Positions 8,266-16,310 of a DNA stretch of 64,000 bases are shown here, piece by piece. Origin of the DNA: Aliidiomarina maris (GTDB lineage: Bacteria; Pseudomonadota; Gammaproteobacteria; Enterobacterales; Alteromonadaceae); NCBI RefSeq assembly GCF_003987335.1, contig NZ_PIPK01000003.1, positions 124,001 through 188,000 of the forward strand. Reading direction: 5' to 3'. The notes below the pieces were generated by a model. That model was not told where the DNA came from. It worked only from the letters and a program-made list of their open reading frames with translations, and did no database searches. Positions within the stretch are counted from its first letter, which is position 1, and the number at the start of each line of letters is the position of its first letter. A program made the translations under genes and the position numbers.

Positions 8266-8958
8266 ATGAAGTTCGCAAGTTTTATTTTTATGCTCGTTGT
8301 CACAGCCCTGCCAAGCGCGGCAATGGCAGCCAATACCTACGAACCTCAACAACTGGCTGAACTCGCAGAAAATCATGTCAATGAATTATTAGCCGCTAAC
8401 CAGGACGACCAAATCCAGGTCCAAGCCGGCAACCTCGACCCACGTATGGGCACGCGCAGTTGCGAACAACCGTTGCGCGTCGAGCTTGCGAACAACGCAT
8501 CGCTCGAGCGTCAAACCACCGTCATGTTAACCTGCGATGACCGCGACAACTGGCGTCTATTCATTCCCGTGCGCATTCAACAGCTGCGTGCAGTGGTGGT
8601 GACTGCTCGCCCTTTGACGCCTGGACAGGTTATCGGCCGCAGTGACTTAAAACTGAGTTATATTGACATTCACCAATTACGCGATGCCGCCCATGACGAT
8701 ATCGACAGCTTAGTGGGCGCACAAGTGAAGCGTCGTATCGGCGCCAACCAGCCCTTGCAGGCGCGGCATACCTGCTTCGTTTGCCGCGGCCAAGATGTTA
8801 CTATTATATCAGGTGCTGGCGGCCTTGAAATTCGCGCCACTGGCGTCGCACGCGCCGACGGTTTGTTAGGTGACCGCATTACCGTGCGCAACTCGCGGTC
8901 GAACCAAGATGTACAAGCTGTGGTCTCAGGTAGCAATGAAGTGCGCATTGCTCAATAG
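8266..8958 (+). CDS. flgA: Flagellar P-ring assembly chaperone FlgA
   Basis: 230 residues from the ATG at 8266. The frame is open to 8152, but this start gives a proper signal peptide (MKFASFIFMLVVTALPSAAMA) and the normal FlgA length. The C-terminal half is a SAF domain: TARPLTPGQVIGRSDLKL, LVGAQVKRRIGANQPLQARH, then GDRITVRNSRSNQDVQAVVSG. FlgA is a periplasmic chaperone for FlgI during P-ring assembly. It stands alone on the plus strand, between divergent cheV and the flgMN pair. Confidence 0.94.
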   Translation: MKFASFIFMLVVTALPSAAMAANTYEPQQLAELAENHVNELLAANQDDQIQVQAGNLDPRMGTRSCEQPLRVELANNASLERQTTVMLTCDDRDNWRLFIPVRIQQLRAVVVTARPLTPGQVIGRSDLKLSYIDIHQLRDAAHDDIDSLVGAQVKRRIGANQPLQARHTCFVCRGQDVTIISGAGGLEIRATGVARADGLLGDRITVRNSRSNQDVQAVVSGSNEVRIAQ

Positions 8959-9019
8959 CGAGGAGCTCAGGCAAAGAGCTCAGTAGCAAAATTCGCTTAC
9001 TAAAAGTGCTAAATTAGAC

Positions 9020-9046
9020 TAAAGTTTACCCATAAGCGGTCGATAT
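9020..9046 (+). promoter_or_regulatory. Sigma-28 (FliA) promoter for flgMN
   Basis: TAAAGTTT at 9020-9027, an 11-base spacer, then GTCGATAT at 9039-9046. The -35 is a perfect match to the FliA consensus TAAAGTTT-N11-GCCGATAA and the -10 matches 6 of 8. It lies about 32 nt upstream of flgM. A FliA promoter driving the anti-FliA factor is the expected feedback arrangement. Confidence 0.85.
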
Positions 9047-9077
9047 AACGGGCGTAGGAAAGATTTTAAGGGGCAAA

Positions 9078-9404
9078 ATGATGGCAATTAACAATATTCA
9101 ATCAGGTGTGAATAACACCCAAGTGACGTCAAAGCAGCAGATAGACCAGCAAGGTCGCCCTGCGCAAACGCAAACTGGTATGGCACCGCCACGCCAAGAT
9201 GCGGTATCACTGACGCCACAAGCACAGCAATTAAGTCAGCTGCAACGTCGTGCTGAAGGCGACTCAGGCGTTGACGAAGCGAAGGTCGCTCGTATCAAGC
9301 AAGCGTTAGCTTCTGGCGATTACGCCATTGACGCTGAGCGTTTAGCCGCTCGCATCGCAACCTTTGAAGCTGACATGTTTGGTCGTGGTGGCGTCGAGCG
9401 CTAA
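9078..9404 (+). CDS. flgM: Anti-sigma-28 factor FlgM
   Basis: 108 residues. It starts MMAINNIQSGVNNTQ; the second ATG at 9081 is 7 nt from the ribosome site AAGGGG and may be the true start. The middle is low-complexity and Gln-rich, as in FlgM, and the C-terminal half (VDEAKVARIKQALASGDYAI, then DAERLAARIATFE) is the conserved FliA-binding region. FlgM holds FliA inactive until the hook is finished, then is exported. It is 3 nt from flgN and sits behind a FliA promoter. Confidence 0.93.
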   Translation: MMAINNIQSGVNNTQVTSKQQIDQQGRPAQTQTGMAPPRQDAVSLTPQAQQLSQLQRRAEGDSGVDEAKVARIKQALASGDYAIDAERLAARIATFEADMFGRGGVER

Positions 9405-9407
9405 TTT

Positions 9408-9833
9408 ATGTCCGAATTGCTCGCTGACTTACTGAGTCAGCAAACCACCCAGTTAGAGCAATTAATTGAATTGCAACAACGGGAAAAAGAATTACTTGTT
9501 AAGCGCGATGCCCCCGCGCTTGACGTCGTTACCCAGCAAAAAGAACAAGTCTTAGACACCATTCAACGGCTTGACGACGCGTTAGCGAATCATCCCCAGC
9601 AGCACTTAGTGTCATCTCACCCAGAATTACGAGAACAGCGCAAAACCATTTTGGCGCTGATGCAAACGTGCCAGAACAATAATGAAGTGAATGGTCAACT
9701 GGTGCGTGTGACCTTGGGTCGTATCCAACAGTTGAAGCAAACCCTGCAAGCCGCGCATTCAGGCACTACGATTACCTACACCAGCAAAGGTAAAACCTCG
9801 TCTGGCCCTTCAGGCTCATCAATCAAAGCTTAA
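9408..9833 (+). CDS. flgN: Flagellar export chaperone FlgN
   Basis: 141 residues, almost entirely helical, typical of FlgN: LLSQQTTQLEQLIELQQREK in the first helix and RKTILALMQTCQNNNEVNGQ in the conserved third, followed by a Ser/Thr/Gly-rich tail. FlgN escorts the hook-filament junction proteins FlgK and FlgL to the export gate. The sequence is less conserved than its neighbours', so the call leans on position directly behind flgM and on length. The adjacent hairpin ends flgP from the other strand; no T-run terminator follows flgN. Confidence 0.88.
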   Translation: MSELLADLLSQQTTQLEQLIELQQREKELLVKRDAPALDVVTQQKEQVLDTIQRLDDALANHPQQHLVSSHPELREQRKTILALMQTCQNNNEVNGQLVRVTLGRIQQLKQTLQAAHSGTTITYTSKGKTSSGPSGSSIKA

Positions 9834-9862
9834 AAAAAATGCTCTACCTTAATAGTAGAGCA
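9832..9862 (-). terminator. Rho-independent terminator of flgP
   Basis: Read on the minus strand, the arm TGCTCTAC, a 7-base loop and the arm GTAGAGCA are followed by eight T. The hairpin (9840-9862) contains the flgP stop codon and the T-run overlaps the flgN stop codon, a very compact convergent end. Confidence 0.85.
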
Positions 9863-10301
9863 CTCGGCTGACTTGGGTTGGGCGGGTTGTCGCGATAAAT
9901 AAGTTTTGCACTTGCTCAAAATCCAGACGCAACTCAGTGGCGTAATAGTCACCAACTGGGTAGCTGCGAACGACTTCAGCACCTCGAATCACACCGCTGA
10001 CCTGGCTGCGAAACGAATCATCTGTCAACATCATGTCTTGCACGCTGGTGCTACCGTCAATGCGCACACCTTGCACTTGTTCCACAAGCTCGCGCATGGC
10101 TTCTAAACGAGACGCACGCATGGCTTGCAGCACACGCTCTTGCTCGGTTTCACCGCGCTGTTGCGCCACTGGCGCATAACCCACTGCACTTAGGCGCGGG
10201 TATTTGTCTGGTTGAACCGTGGTATATTCAACATGGCGATCAGTGCTGGCACAAGCACTTAAGCATAATGCGCCCAGTGCTAGAACGGTGTAACGTAACA
10301 T
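9849..10301 (-). CDS. flgP: Flagellar outer-membrane lipoprotein FlgP (LPP20 family)
   Basis: 150 residues. A lipoprotein signal ends at LSAC17, so the mature protein is lipidated. The rest matches the LPP20/FlgP pattern: SRLEAMRELVEQVQGVRIDG, MLTDDSFRSQVSGVIRGAEV, and a C-terminal YYATELRLDFEQVQNL. In Vibrio and Campylobacter FlgP forms an outer-membrane-associated disk around the polar flagellar base and is needed for motility. In Vibrio it is usually preceded by flgO; here no flgO is adjacent. It is divergent from flgT and has a good sigma-28 promoter. Confidence 0.88.
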   Translation of the reverse strand: MLRYTVLALGALCLSACASTDRHVEYTTVQPDKYPRLSAVGYAPVAQQRGETEQERVLQAMRASRLEAMRELVEQVQGVRIDGSTSVQDMMLTDDSFRSQVSGVIRGAEVVRSYPVGDYYATELRLDFEQVQNLFIATTRPTQVSRVLYY

Positions 10302-10334
10302 GACAGATCCTCACTAATTATTACTCTAGCTATG

Positions 10335-10361
10335 CTATCGGCACAGAATCTGCATACTTAA
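10335..10361 (-). promoter_or_regulatory. Sigma-28 promoter for flgP
   Basis: On the minus strand TTAAGTAT (6 of 8 with TAAAGTTT), an 11-base spacer, then GCCGATAG (7 of 8 with GCCGATAA). It lies about 34 nt upstream of the flgP ATG and fully contains the sigma-54 element of flgT on the other strand. Confidence 0.72.
10339..10354 (+). promoter_or_regulatory. Sigma-54 promoter for flgT
   Basis: CGGCACAGAATCTGCA matches TGGCACG-N4-TTGCA with correct GG-N10-GC spacing and three mismatches at less critical bases. It lies 31-46 nt upstream of the flgT ATG and overlaps the opposing sigma-28 promoter of flgP. Confidence 0.7.
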
Positions 10362-10385
10362 CCTAAATTTTTCGAGGATGCCTTC

Positions 10386-11585
10386 ATGCGAGCATACATT
10401 CTGACCCCGTACTTGTGGCGTGCTTTCTGCGCGTTATGGCTGTTATCGGCGGCTAGCGTTATCTCTCCAGCCCACGCAGAGTGGTACGAAAGTTCTGCAT
10501 CCGCGCCGATTGTGGCGGGTAACACCGAACGCGCGCGAGCCCACGCAATTGAAAATGCATTGCGCCAAAGCTTAGACTTCGCGGGCGGCAGGCTTAGTAG
10601 TGTTGAGCATGTGGTCAATGGGGTTTTACAAGGCAGTCATTTTGAGTGGGCCAGCGACGGTGTCATTGAGCAAGCTCACTTAGTGCGTGAGCGCCGTGTC
10701 AATGACCACATTGAAGTCACAGTGCGCGCGCACATTCGGCAAGCCCATGCCCAATGTGCGGCAGCGGATTTCCGCAAAGGGGTTGCGGTGGTGCCGTTTG
10801 AATTTGCCCAAGCTGAACAAGTACGTGACGGCGAACTGTGGCAACTTGACCGCGCCGCTTCCGCTCGCTTTGCGCAACTACTTGGCCGCCATAGCCAAAG
10901 CACATTTTTAGAGCACTTAATTGAACGCAAAGTCGGCTTTAGTGATTTTCGCCGCGCTAACAATGAACAGCAAATGGCGGGCTTTGCACGTCGTGTAGGC
11001 AGCGAAACCGATGCGCAATATGTAATTGCAGGTGTATTTGATGATCTCAGCACCCAACAACGGGGCCGCAATCTGACCTTTTGGACCCAGCCGAAACAAG
11101 ACCGCCATTTAGGGTTAACCATCTATTTGCTCGATACCGCTAGTGGCGAATTGGTCACTCGTGCCCATGTGCGCGACCAAATTCCATGGACCTTTGATTA
11201 CCATGAACAAGTTGACCCACACAGCCAACGCTTCTGGCAAAGCGCCTATGGCGATGCCCTTGAGCGCGCGATGCGAGACATGGTGTTTGGGCTGGATGAT
11301 AAGCTAGAATGTGTCGAGCCACGTGGCCAGGTGATTCGTGTCAGCGGTCGCGACGTCAACGTCAATCTTGGCGCCAACCATGGCTTACAGGCAGGGCACA
11401 GCTTGCATATTTACCATCGGGGTAACTTTGTCGACAACCAAGGCATTTATCGCGAACAATGGGTGTTAAGCCCCTACCAGCTTGAAGTCACCCAGGTGCA
11501 ACAATCATCAGCGCAAGCACGTGTGGTTAACGACCAGCCAGGCGGCAACATTCAAGTCAATGATCGGGTTGTGGTGCGCCCCTGA
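10386..11585 (+). CDS. flgT: Flagellar H-ring protein FlgT
   Basis: 399 residues. The signal peptide ends near PAHA/EWYES (about residue 31). The N-terminal domain carries the conserved string ARAHAIENALRQSLDFAGGR; a middle domain follows (GVAVVPFEFAQAEQVRDGE, AQYVIAGVFDDLS), and a C-terminal SH3-like domain ends with NVNLGANHGLQAGHSL and VNDRVVVRP. This three-domain plan is that of Vibrio FlgT, which builds the H ring outside the LP ring and anchors the sodium-motor T ring. It is divergent from flgP, as in Vibrio. Convergent with the exonuclease gene, with only 24 bp between stops. Confidence 0.88.
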   Translation: MRAYILTPYLWRAFCALWLLSAASVISPAHAEWYESSASAPIVAGNTERARAHAIENALRQSLDFAGGRLSSVEHVVNGVLQGSHFEWASDGVIEQAHLVRERRVNDHIEVTVRAHIRQAHAQCAAADFRKGVAVVPFEFAQAEQVRDGELWQLDRAASARFAQLLGRHSQSTFLEHLIERKVGFSDFRRANNEQQMAGFARRVGSETDAQYVIAGVFDDLSTQQRGRNLTFWTQPKQDRHLGLTIYLLDTASGELVTRAHVRDQIPWTFDYHEQVDPHSQRFWQSAYGDALERAMRDMVFGLDDKLECVEPRGQVIRVSGRDVNVNLGANHGLQAGHSLHIYHRGNFVDNQGIYREQWVLSPYQLEVTQVQQSSAQARVVNDQPGGNIQVNDRVVVRP

Positions 11586-11609
11586 GGCTGCTTCCACCCC
11601 AGCAGGCGC

Positions 11610-12281
11610 TTACGCGTATCGCAGCAGCGCCTTCAAGCTAGTCGGCTGATTGCCAACAATTCGATAGGCCTGTGCCAAAAACACTTCGGCACAGGCAATC
11701 GCATCACTTAACGCATGGTGCTGGCGCATGGCTGGCAGGTCGTAACGCTCGCGGCAAGCCCCTAAAGTCAATTCGCCTTTGTCTAACCACTGCTTTTTGC
11801 GCGCTAAGCGCTGACGCTCTATTTGTAAGGTATCCATCAGAGCCAAGGGCTGGCACTCAATCTGATGGTGGGCAAATGCGTGGGCTAAAAATGCCCAATC
11901 AAAAGGCGCATGGTGGGCAACCAATACGGCGCCATCGAGACGCTTAGCTAAGCGCTGCAACACTTTATGCAACGGCTCGCCGCCACGTAAATCCTGCTCC
12001 GACAGTTGGTGAATCACCGCACTTTGGCTGAGCGGTTGCTGCGAGTGGATCACGCCATAATCCGCCTCATACAAGCGGATACGCGGTGGCGCTAACGGCA
12101 CCCAGCCAACGGCTAGAATTGCGTCTTTATCGGCATCCAAGCCATCGGTTTCCAAATCAAGGGCGATATATTTTGCCCCTTGCCAGGGCCCTTTCAATTG
12201 CGCTTGGCGTTTAGGGCTCTGGGCGTTGATCACCTGCCCATGCATCCCTTTGGATAACTTACCCAATACCTGTTTTAACAT
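11610..12281 (-). CDS. DnaQ-fold (DEDDh) 3'-5' exonuclease
   Basis: 223 residues. Three exonuclease motifs are visible: DLETDG (Exo I), AHHAPFDWAFL (Exo II) and HHALSDAIACAEVF (Exo III, DEDDh type). It resembles the epsilon-like exonucleases that travel next to CBS/DUF294 proteins beside acetate transporters in Vibrio, Shewanella and Pseudomonas. It is not the main polymerase III epsilon: it is shorter and lacks a recognisable polymerase-binding tail. It starts 5 nt after the DUF294 gene, so they should be co-translated. The biological substrate is unknown. Confidence 0.88.
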   Translation of the reverse strand: MLKQVLGKLSKGMHGQVINAQSPKRQAQLKGPWQGAKYIALDLETDGLDADKDAILAVGWVPLAPPRIRLYEADYGVIHSQQPLSQSAVIHQLSEQDLRGGEPLHKVLQRLAKRLDGAVLVAHHAPFDWAFLAHAFAHHQIECQPLALMDTLQIERQRLARKKQWLDKGELTLGACRERYDLPAMRQHHALSDAIACAEVFLAQAYRIVGNQPTSLKALLRYA

Positions 12282-12286
12282 CGAAG

Positions 12287-14131
12287 CTATAACCCACGCC
12301 CTAACTTAAACCCGACCCCTTGCTGTGAGTCTTTAATAATACTAAACGCTGCTTTCAATTGCCGCCGCTCCAAGGTGCTGAGCTTTTCCGGGTCGACCGA
12401 ATTGACGGGTTGAGTGGAATCACCTTTCATCCGTAACTGATGGCTTAAGCGTAACTGGGTTAAAAACTGCCAGGCTTCTAATAGGTTCTGGTTGTCTTTG
12501 ACGGTCAATAACTTACTATTCTTGAGTGCCGCTAAACGAGCCGGCGTTGCTGGCATCGTTAAACCTTCCCCGATGGCGTACAAGCGCACTATATCGTTCA
12601 CGATGGCCACGCCTTGGGTTTTAATATCAATAAAATCACCACCCTTCTCGCTTTTGGTACGTAAACGGTTAAACAACCCAAGGGGCACATTCAGTTCACC
12701 AATATGACGCGCCATGTTGGCCATAAAAATATCGCGCTGCGCTATTTTCGCCACCTGCTCGCGATGTTGCCGATACAACTGGGCGTTGCCCGCTATCATG
12801 CGGCTATCAAAAAATATCATGCTGTGCATAATCGCGTCTGGTGTCGGCGACTGCACCCATTTTTTAAACTGTTCGCGCCATTCTAATGAGGTTTTGTTCC
12901 ACTTCGGGTTCATCGCCATCACGTCACCAGGGCACAAGCGCACACCGCAATCGGCAAGCCCTTGGCACACATACTCGGCTAAGCCTTGAAAGTAATCGCG
13001 CTGGCTGGCTTTAATATTGTCGTGCAACAGCAAGCCATTGTCTTGATCTGAGCTCAAGGTCTGGTCTTCGCGAGCTTGCGAGCCAAATGCCATCCACGCA
13101 TAAGCCACAGGGGCCGCGCCATGTTCTTGCTCGTACAAACGGATCAGTTTACGTGTCATGCCATCGGTCAGTGACGCTAGTAAGCGCCCCACCATGCCAA
13201 TGTCTTTGACGCGAGTTGCAAAGGTGCGCAAATACTGCGGAATATTTTTAGCTTCCGCCACCAAAGCGTCTCTATCCACGGCTTTAAACAACGCATTCAT
13301 TAAGAACACTGGCTCGCTGCGCTGCTGTTTCATTAAGTCGGTGGTGGTTAACATGCCAATTGGCTTGTCATCGTCATCTAACACTGGTAGATGGTGAATG
13401 TTGGCCTGGTTCATCACCGTCAGGGCATCAAATAAGCTTTGGCGCGCGTAGACCGCCTCAGGCATGCTGGTCATCACCGCGGTCACAGCGACTTCATAGC
13501 TCATACCTTTAGCCACCACACGGGTGCGAATATCGCGGTCCGTCAAAATACCGCGCAACTGGTCCCCATCCACCACAAGTAAGCTTGATACTTTGTTGTC
13601 ACTCATGCAAATAGCGGCATCTTGAATGCTGGTATCACTGGGAATCGCAATCAGGTCGCGTTGAATCACGCTGCCAATATCGCGCTCGCTCCAATCGGGT
13701 GCTTGGTTGTCGCTACGCTGTTCGGTTAATAAGCGCTGCGTTTGCGCTTGCATAAAGTAGCGTTCAAACGCCTCGCTGTAGCGGCGCAAGTAACCAAAAG
13801 TAGCGGCATCCCAGCAATACAAAATACCATCCGCCAGCACATCCAAACGGTTGGTAATTTCGCGCCCGGTCAGCAACGCAGGAAAACCAAAAATATCCCC
13901 GGTTTCCAAACGTTCAATGGGCTTGCCATGTTTATCCAGTAAATCATAGGTGCCACTGCGCACCACAAACAATTGCGGATGGCCAGGGCGCAGCACATCT
14001 TGGCTATTATGGGTATTTACGTACATTGCCTCGGCGTGGTCTAACGCATAATCAAGGCGCTGCTCGTCAAGCTGATCAAACGGCGGCGTTTGCTGTAAAA
14101 AGTCCGCCATGTCTTTTAAATCAAGTGCCAT
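12287..14131 (-). CDS. Cyclic-nucleotide-binding / CBS-pair / DUF294 nucleotidyltransferase-like protein
   Basis: 614 residues from the ATG at 14131; the frame opens 8 codons earlier, but those codons lie in a terminator hairpin. Order of domains: a cNMP-binding-like domain at about 15-130 (FVVRSGTYDLLDKHGKPIE, TGDIFGFPALLTGRE), a CBS pair at about 150-275 (AAICMSDNKVSSLLVVDGD, MNQANIHHLPVLDDDDKP), a DUF294 nucleotidyltransferase domain with FGSQAREDQTLSSDQDNG, and a C-terminal DUF294 domain. GlnD-like proteins with this plan are believed to be signal-sensing nucleotidyltransferases, but no substrate is known. The ribosome site AGGGG is part of the upstream hairpin's 3' arm. Confidence 0.88.
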   Translation of the reverse strand: MALDLKDMADFLQQTPPFDQLDEQRLDYALDHAEAMYVNTHNSQDVLRPGHPQLFVVRSGTYDLLDKHGKPIERLETGDIFGFPALLTGREITNRLDVLADGILYCWDAATFGYLRRYSEAFERYFMQAQTQRLLTEQRSDNQAPDWSERDIGSVIQRDLIAIPSDTSIQDAAICMSDNKVSSLLVVDGDQLRGILTDRDIRTRVVAKGMSYEVAVTAVMTSMPEAVYARQSLFDALTVMNQANIHHLPVLDDDDKPIGMLTTTDLMKQQRSEPVFLMNALFKAVDRDALVAEAKNIPQYLRTFATRVKDIGMVGRLLASLTDGMTRKLIRLYEQEHGAAPVAYAWMAFGSQAREDQTLSSDQDNGLLLHDNIKASQRDYFQGLAEYVCQGLADCGVRLCPGDVMAMNPKWNKTSLEWREQFKKWVQSPTPDAIMHSMIFFDSRMIAGNAQLYRQHREQVAKIAQRDIFMANMARHIGELNVPLGLFNRLRTKSEKGGDFIDIKTQGVAIVNDIVRLYAIGEGLTMPATPARLAALKNSKLLTVKDNQNLLEAWQFLTQLRLSHQLRMKGDSTQPVNSVDPEKLSTLERRQLKAAFSIIKDSQQGVGFKLGRGL

Positions 14132-14164
14132 AAAAATAAACCCCTGAGTTTGCACCCAGGGGTT
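14131..14164 (-). terminator. Terminator hairpin behind the symporter gene
   Basis: On the minus strand AACCCCTG, a 10-base loop and CAGGGGTT (14139-14164) are followed by TTTATTTTTA. It lies about 40 nt behind the symporter stop and would end the acetate transcript. The 3' arm also supplies AGGGG, 9 nt before the next ATG. Confidence 0.7.
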
Positions 14165-14203
14165 CCTTATTAGCCATGTTGCATGTCAAGCATGCCCGGC
14201 ATG

Positions 14204-15913
14204 TTAGTGACCAGTCGCTTCACCCGCCCCTTTAGGGTAACGGATTGATTCAACCAGCTCCTGGATTTCCGCTGGAGATTCCTTGGTAAACTTCAGCACA
14301 ATATTCGCCACGATGAAGTTCAATAGCATACCCACTGTACCAATCCCTTCTGGCGAGATTGACAAGAACCACTCGTCAGGACCAGCCGTTGGGTTGATAA
14401 ACTTAAAGTAGATAATATACGTCAAGGTAAACACGATACCTACCACCATACCGGCGATTGCACCTTCTTTGTTCATGCGTTTATGGAAGATACCCATAAT
14501 AATCGCAGGGAAGAAGGACGCAGCCGCCAGACCGAACGCGAAGGCGACCACCTGCGCCACGAATCCGGGTGGGTTGATACCGAAGTACGCACCAATCAGT
14601 ACCGCAAAACCAGCCGCAATACGCGCTGCAAGCAGCTCTTGCTTATCCGTTATATTGGGCTTAAATGTGCGTTTGAGCAAGTCATGGGACACTGAACTTG
14701 AAATAACCAACAACAAACCTGCTGAGGTCGATAGCGCGGCGGCAACACCACCAGCAGCCACCAAGGCCACAACCCAGTTAGGTAAATTCGCGATTTCAGG
14801 GCTTGCCAGTACGATGATGTCAGCGTCTACATTGGTGTTACTACGCTCATCATTTGAATAGAACATCGGCTCAGCACCACTGCGTGCTTCTTCGCTGATT
14901 TGAATCAGACCCGTACGCTCCCAGTTAGTAATCCAAGTCGGTGCATCTTCGTACATCACACCTTGCTGATCTTCACCATTAATGGTGTACAAGATATTCG
15001 TCTTGGTAATCGATGCAATGGCTGGTGCAGTGGTATACACCACAGCGATAAATACCAATGCCCAACCACCTGAACGGCGTGCATCACGTACTTTAGGTAC
15101 GGTGAAGAAGCGAATAATAACGTGTGGCAAACCGGCCGTACCCACCATCAAGGCAAAGGTAATGGCAAATACGTCCAGCGTCGATCGGGTGCCTTCAGTA
15201 TAGGCTGCAAAGCCAAGCTCTTCTGATAAACCGTCTAAGCGCTCAAGCAGATACAAACCAGAGCCGTCGGCTAAGGTTGAACCGAAACCGGTTTGCGGCA
15301 GAATGTGGCCTGTCATTTGGAAGGTAATGAAAACCGCAGGTACTGTATAAGCAAACGCCAGAATAATGTACTGGGCAACCTGCGTATAAGTGATACCTTT
15401 CATCCCGCCGAGCAAGGTGTAGAAATACACCATGGCCATACCAATCAGTACGCCAGCAGTAATATCTACTTCCAGGAAGCGGCTAAACACCACGCCTACA
15501 CCACGCATTTGACCTGCGATGTAAGTGAACGACACCACGATGGCACAGAATACCGCCACGGTACGTGCCGTTTGTGAGTAATAGCGATCGCCGATAAAGT
15601 CAGGCACCGTGAACTTGCCAAACTTACGCAAGTACGGCGCTAAACACAGGGCTAATAATACATAACCACCGGTCCAACCCATCAAGTAAACGCTACCGTC
15701 ATACCCCATGATAGAGATTAAGCCTGCCATGGAAATGAACGAGGCCGCTGACATCCAGTCGGCTGCTGTTGCCATACCGTTAGCGACTGGAGGAACGCCG
15801 CCACCGGCTACGTAGAAGTCATTGGTTGAACCAGCGCGGGCCCAAATAGCGATACCGATGTAGATAGCAAAGGTCGCGCCGACGACTATAAAGGTTAAAG
15901 TTTGAATATCCAT
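14204..15913 (-). CDS. Sodium:solute symporter, ActP-like (acetate/monocarboxylate uptake)
   Basis: 569 residues with about 13 membrane segments. SLC5-family strings are clear: DFYVAGGGVPPVANGMATA, DWMSAASFISMAGL, and FGINPPGFVAQVVAFAFGLA. It belongs to the VC_2705-type subfamily found with a small DUF4212 partner, and is related to ActP acetate permease. It couples sodium entry to uptake of a small monocarboxylate; acetate is the likely substrate because acs and CrbSR are next to it. An insert of about 70 residues (DAPTWITNWERTGLIQISEE and onward) between membrane segments 7 and 8 is typical of this subfamily. It is 3 nt behind the DUF4212 gene. Confidence 0.9.
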   Translation of the reverse strand: MDIQTLTFIVVGATFAIYIGIAIWARAGSTNDFYVAGGGVPPVANGMATAADWMSAASFISMAGLISIMGYDGSVYLMGWTGGYVLLALCLAPYLRKFGKFTVPDFIGDRYYSQTARTVAVFCAIVVSFTYIAGQMRGVGVVFSRFLEVDITAGVLIGMAMVYFYTLLGGMKGITYTQVAQYIILAFAYTVPAVFITFQMTGHILPQTGFGSTLADGSGLYLLERLDGLSEELGFAAYTEGTRSTLDVFAITFALMVGTAGLPHVIIRFFTVPKVRDARRSGGWALVFIAVVYTTAPAIASITKTNILYTINGEDQQGVMYEDAPTWITNWERTGLIQISEEARSGAEPMFYSNDERSNTNVDADIIVLASPEIANLPNWVVALVAAGGVAAALSTSAGLLLVISSSVSHDLLKRTFKPNITDKQELLAARIAAGFAVLIGAYFGINPPGFVAQVVAFAFGLAAASFFPAIIMGIFHKRMNKEGAIAGMVVGIVFTLTYIIYFKFINPTAGPDEWFLSISPEGIGTVGMLLNFIVANIVLKFTKESPAEIQELVESIRYPKGAGEATGH

Positions 15914-15916
15914 CGA

Positions 15917-16183
15917 TTACTCCTCGTCGACACCGTATTTTTTATCCAACTTATTCATTTGTCGGATATAAACGAAAATCAGTACGATAAAGGTGTAAAT
16001 CGCACCCTGTTGCGCAAACCAGAAACCCAATTTAAAACCGAAAAATTGAATTTGGTTTAGCAGGTCAGCGAGAAAAATGCCGAATCCGAAAGACACTAAA
16101 GCCCACACAAACAGCAGTTTGAGCATGAGCGAAAGGTTTTCTTTCCAATAGGCCGTGGCATGATCTTGAGATTCAAATGCCAT
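15917..16183 (-). CDS. DUF4212 small membrane partner of the symporter
   Basis: 88 residues from the ATG at 16183, which has a strong ribosome site (GGAGGG); the frame stays open upstream to 16255 without a better start. Two membrane helices are visible (LLFVWALVSFGFGIFLADLL and AIYTFIVLIFVYIRQMNKLD). The family, sometimes called sodium/substrate symporter small subunit, occurs almost only beside VC_2705-type symporters, as here with a 3-nt gap. It probably forms a complex with the symporter. Confidence 0.9.
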   Translation of the reverse strand: MAFESQDHATAYWKENLSLMLKLLFVWALVSFGFGIFLADLLNQIQFFGFKLGFWFAQQGAIYTFIVLIFVYIRQMNKLDKKYGVDEE

Positions 16184-16310
16184 AGAGACGCCCTCCAGTT
16201 GTTGTTGATAGAAAGTTATACTTATGTAGTCATAAGCGACTTTATCAGTGAACAAGAAAAGGGGAATTGGACGTTAGTCGTAGGTGAGTCTAAGGTCGTA
16301 AGTAATTGGC

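Noticed and set aside
10676-11122. Long antisense open frame inside flgT
   Set aside because: Composition follows the sense gene's codon pattern; no ribosome site or recognisable protein.
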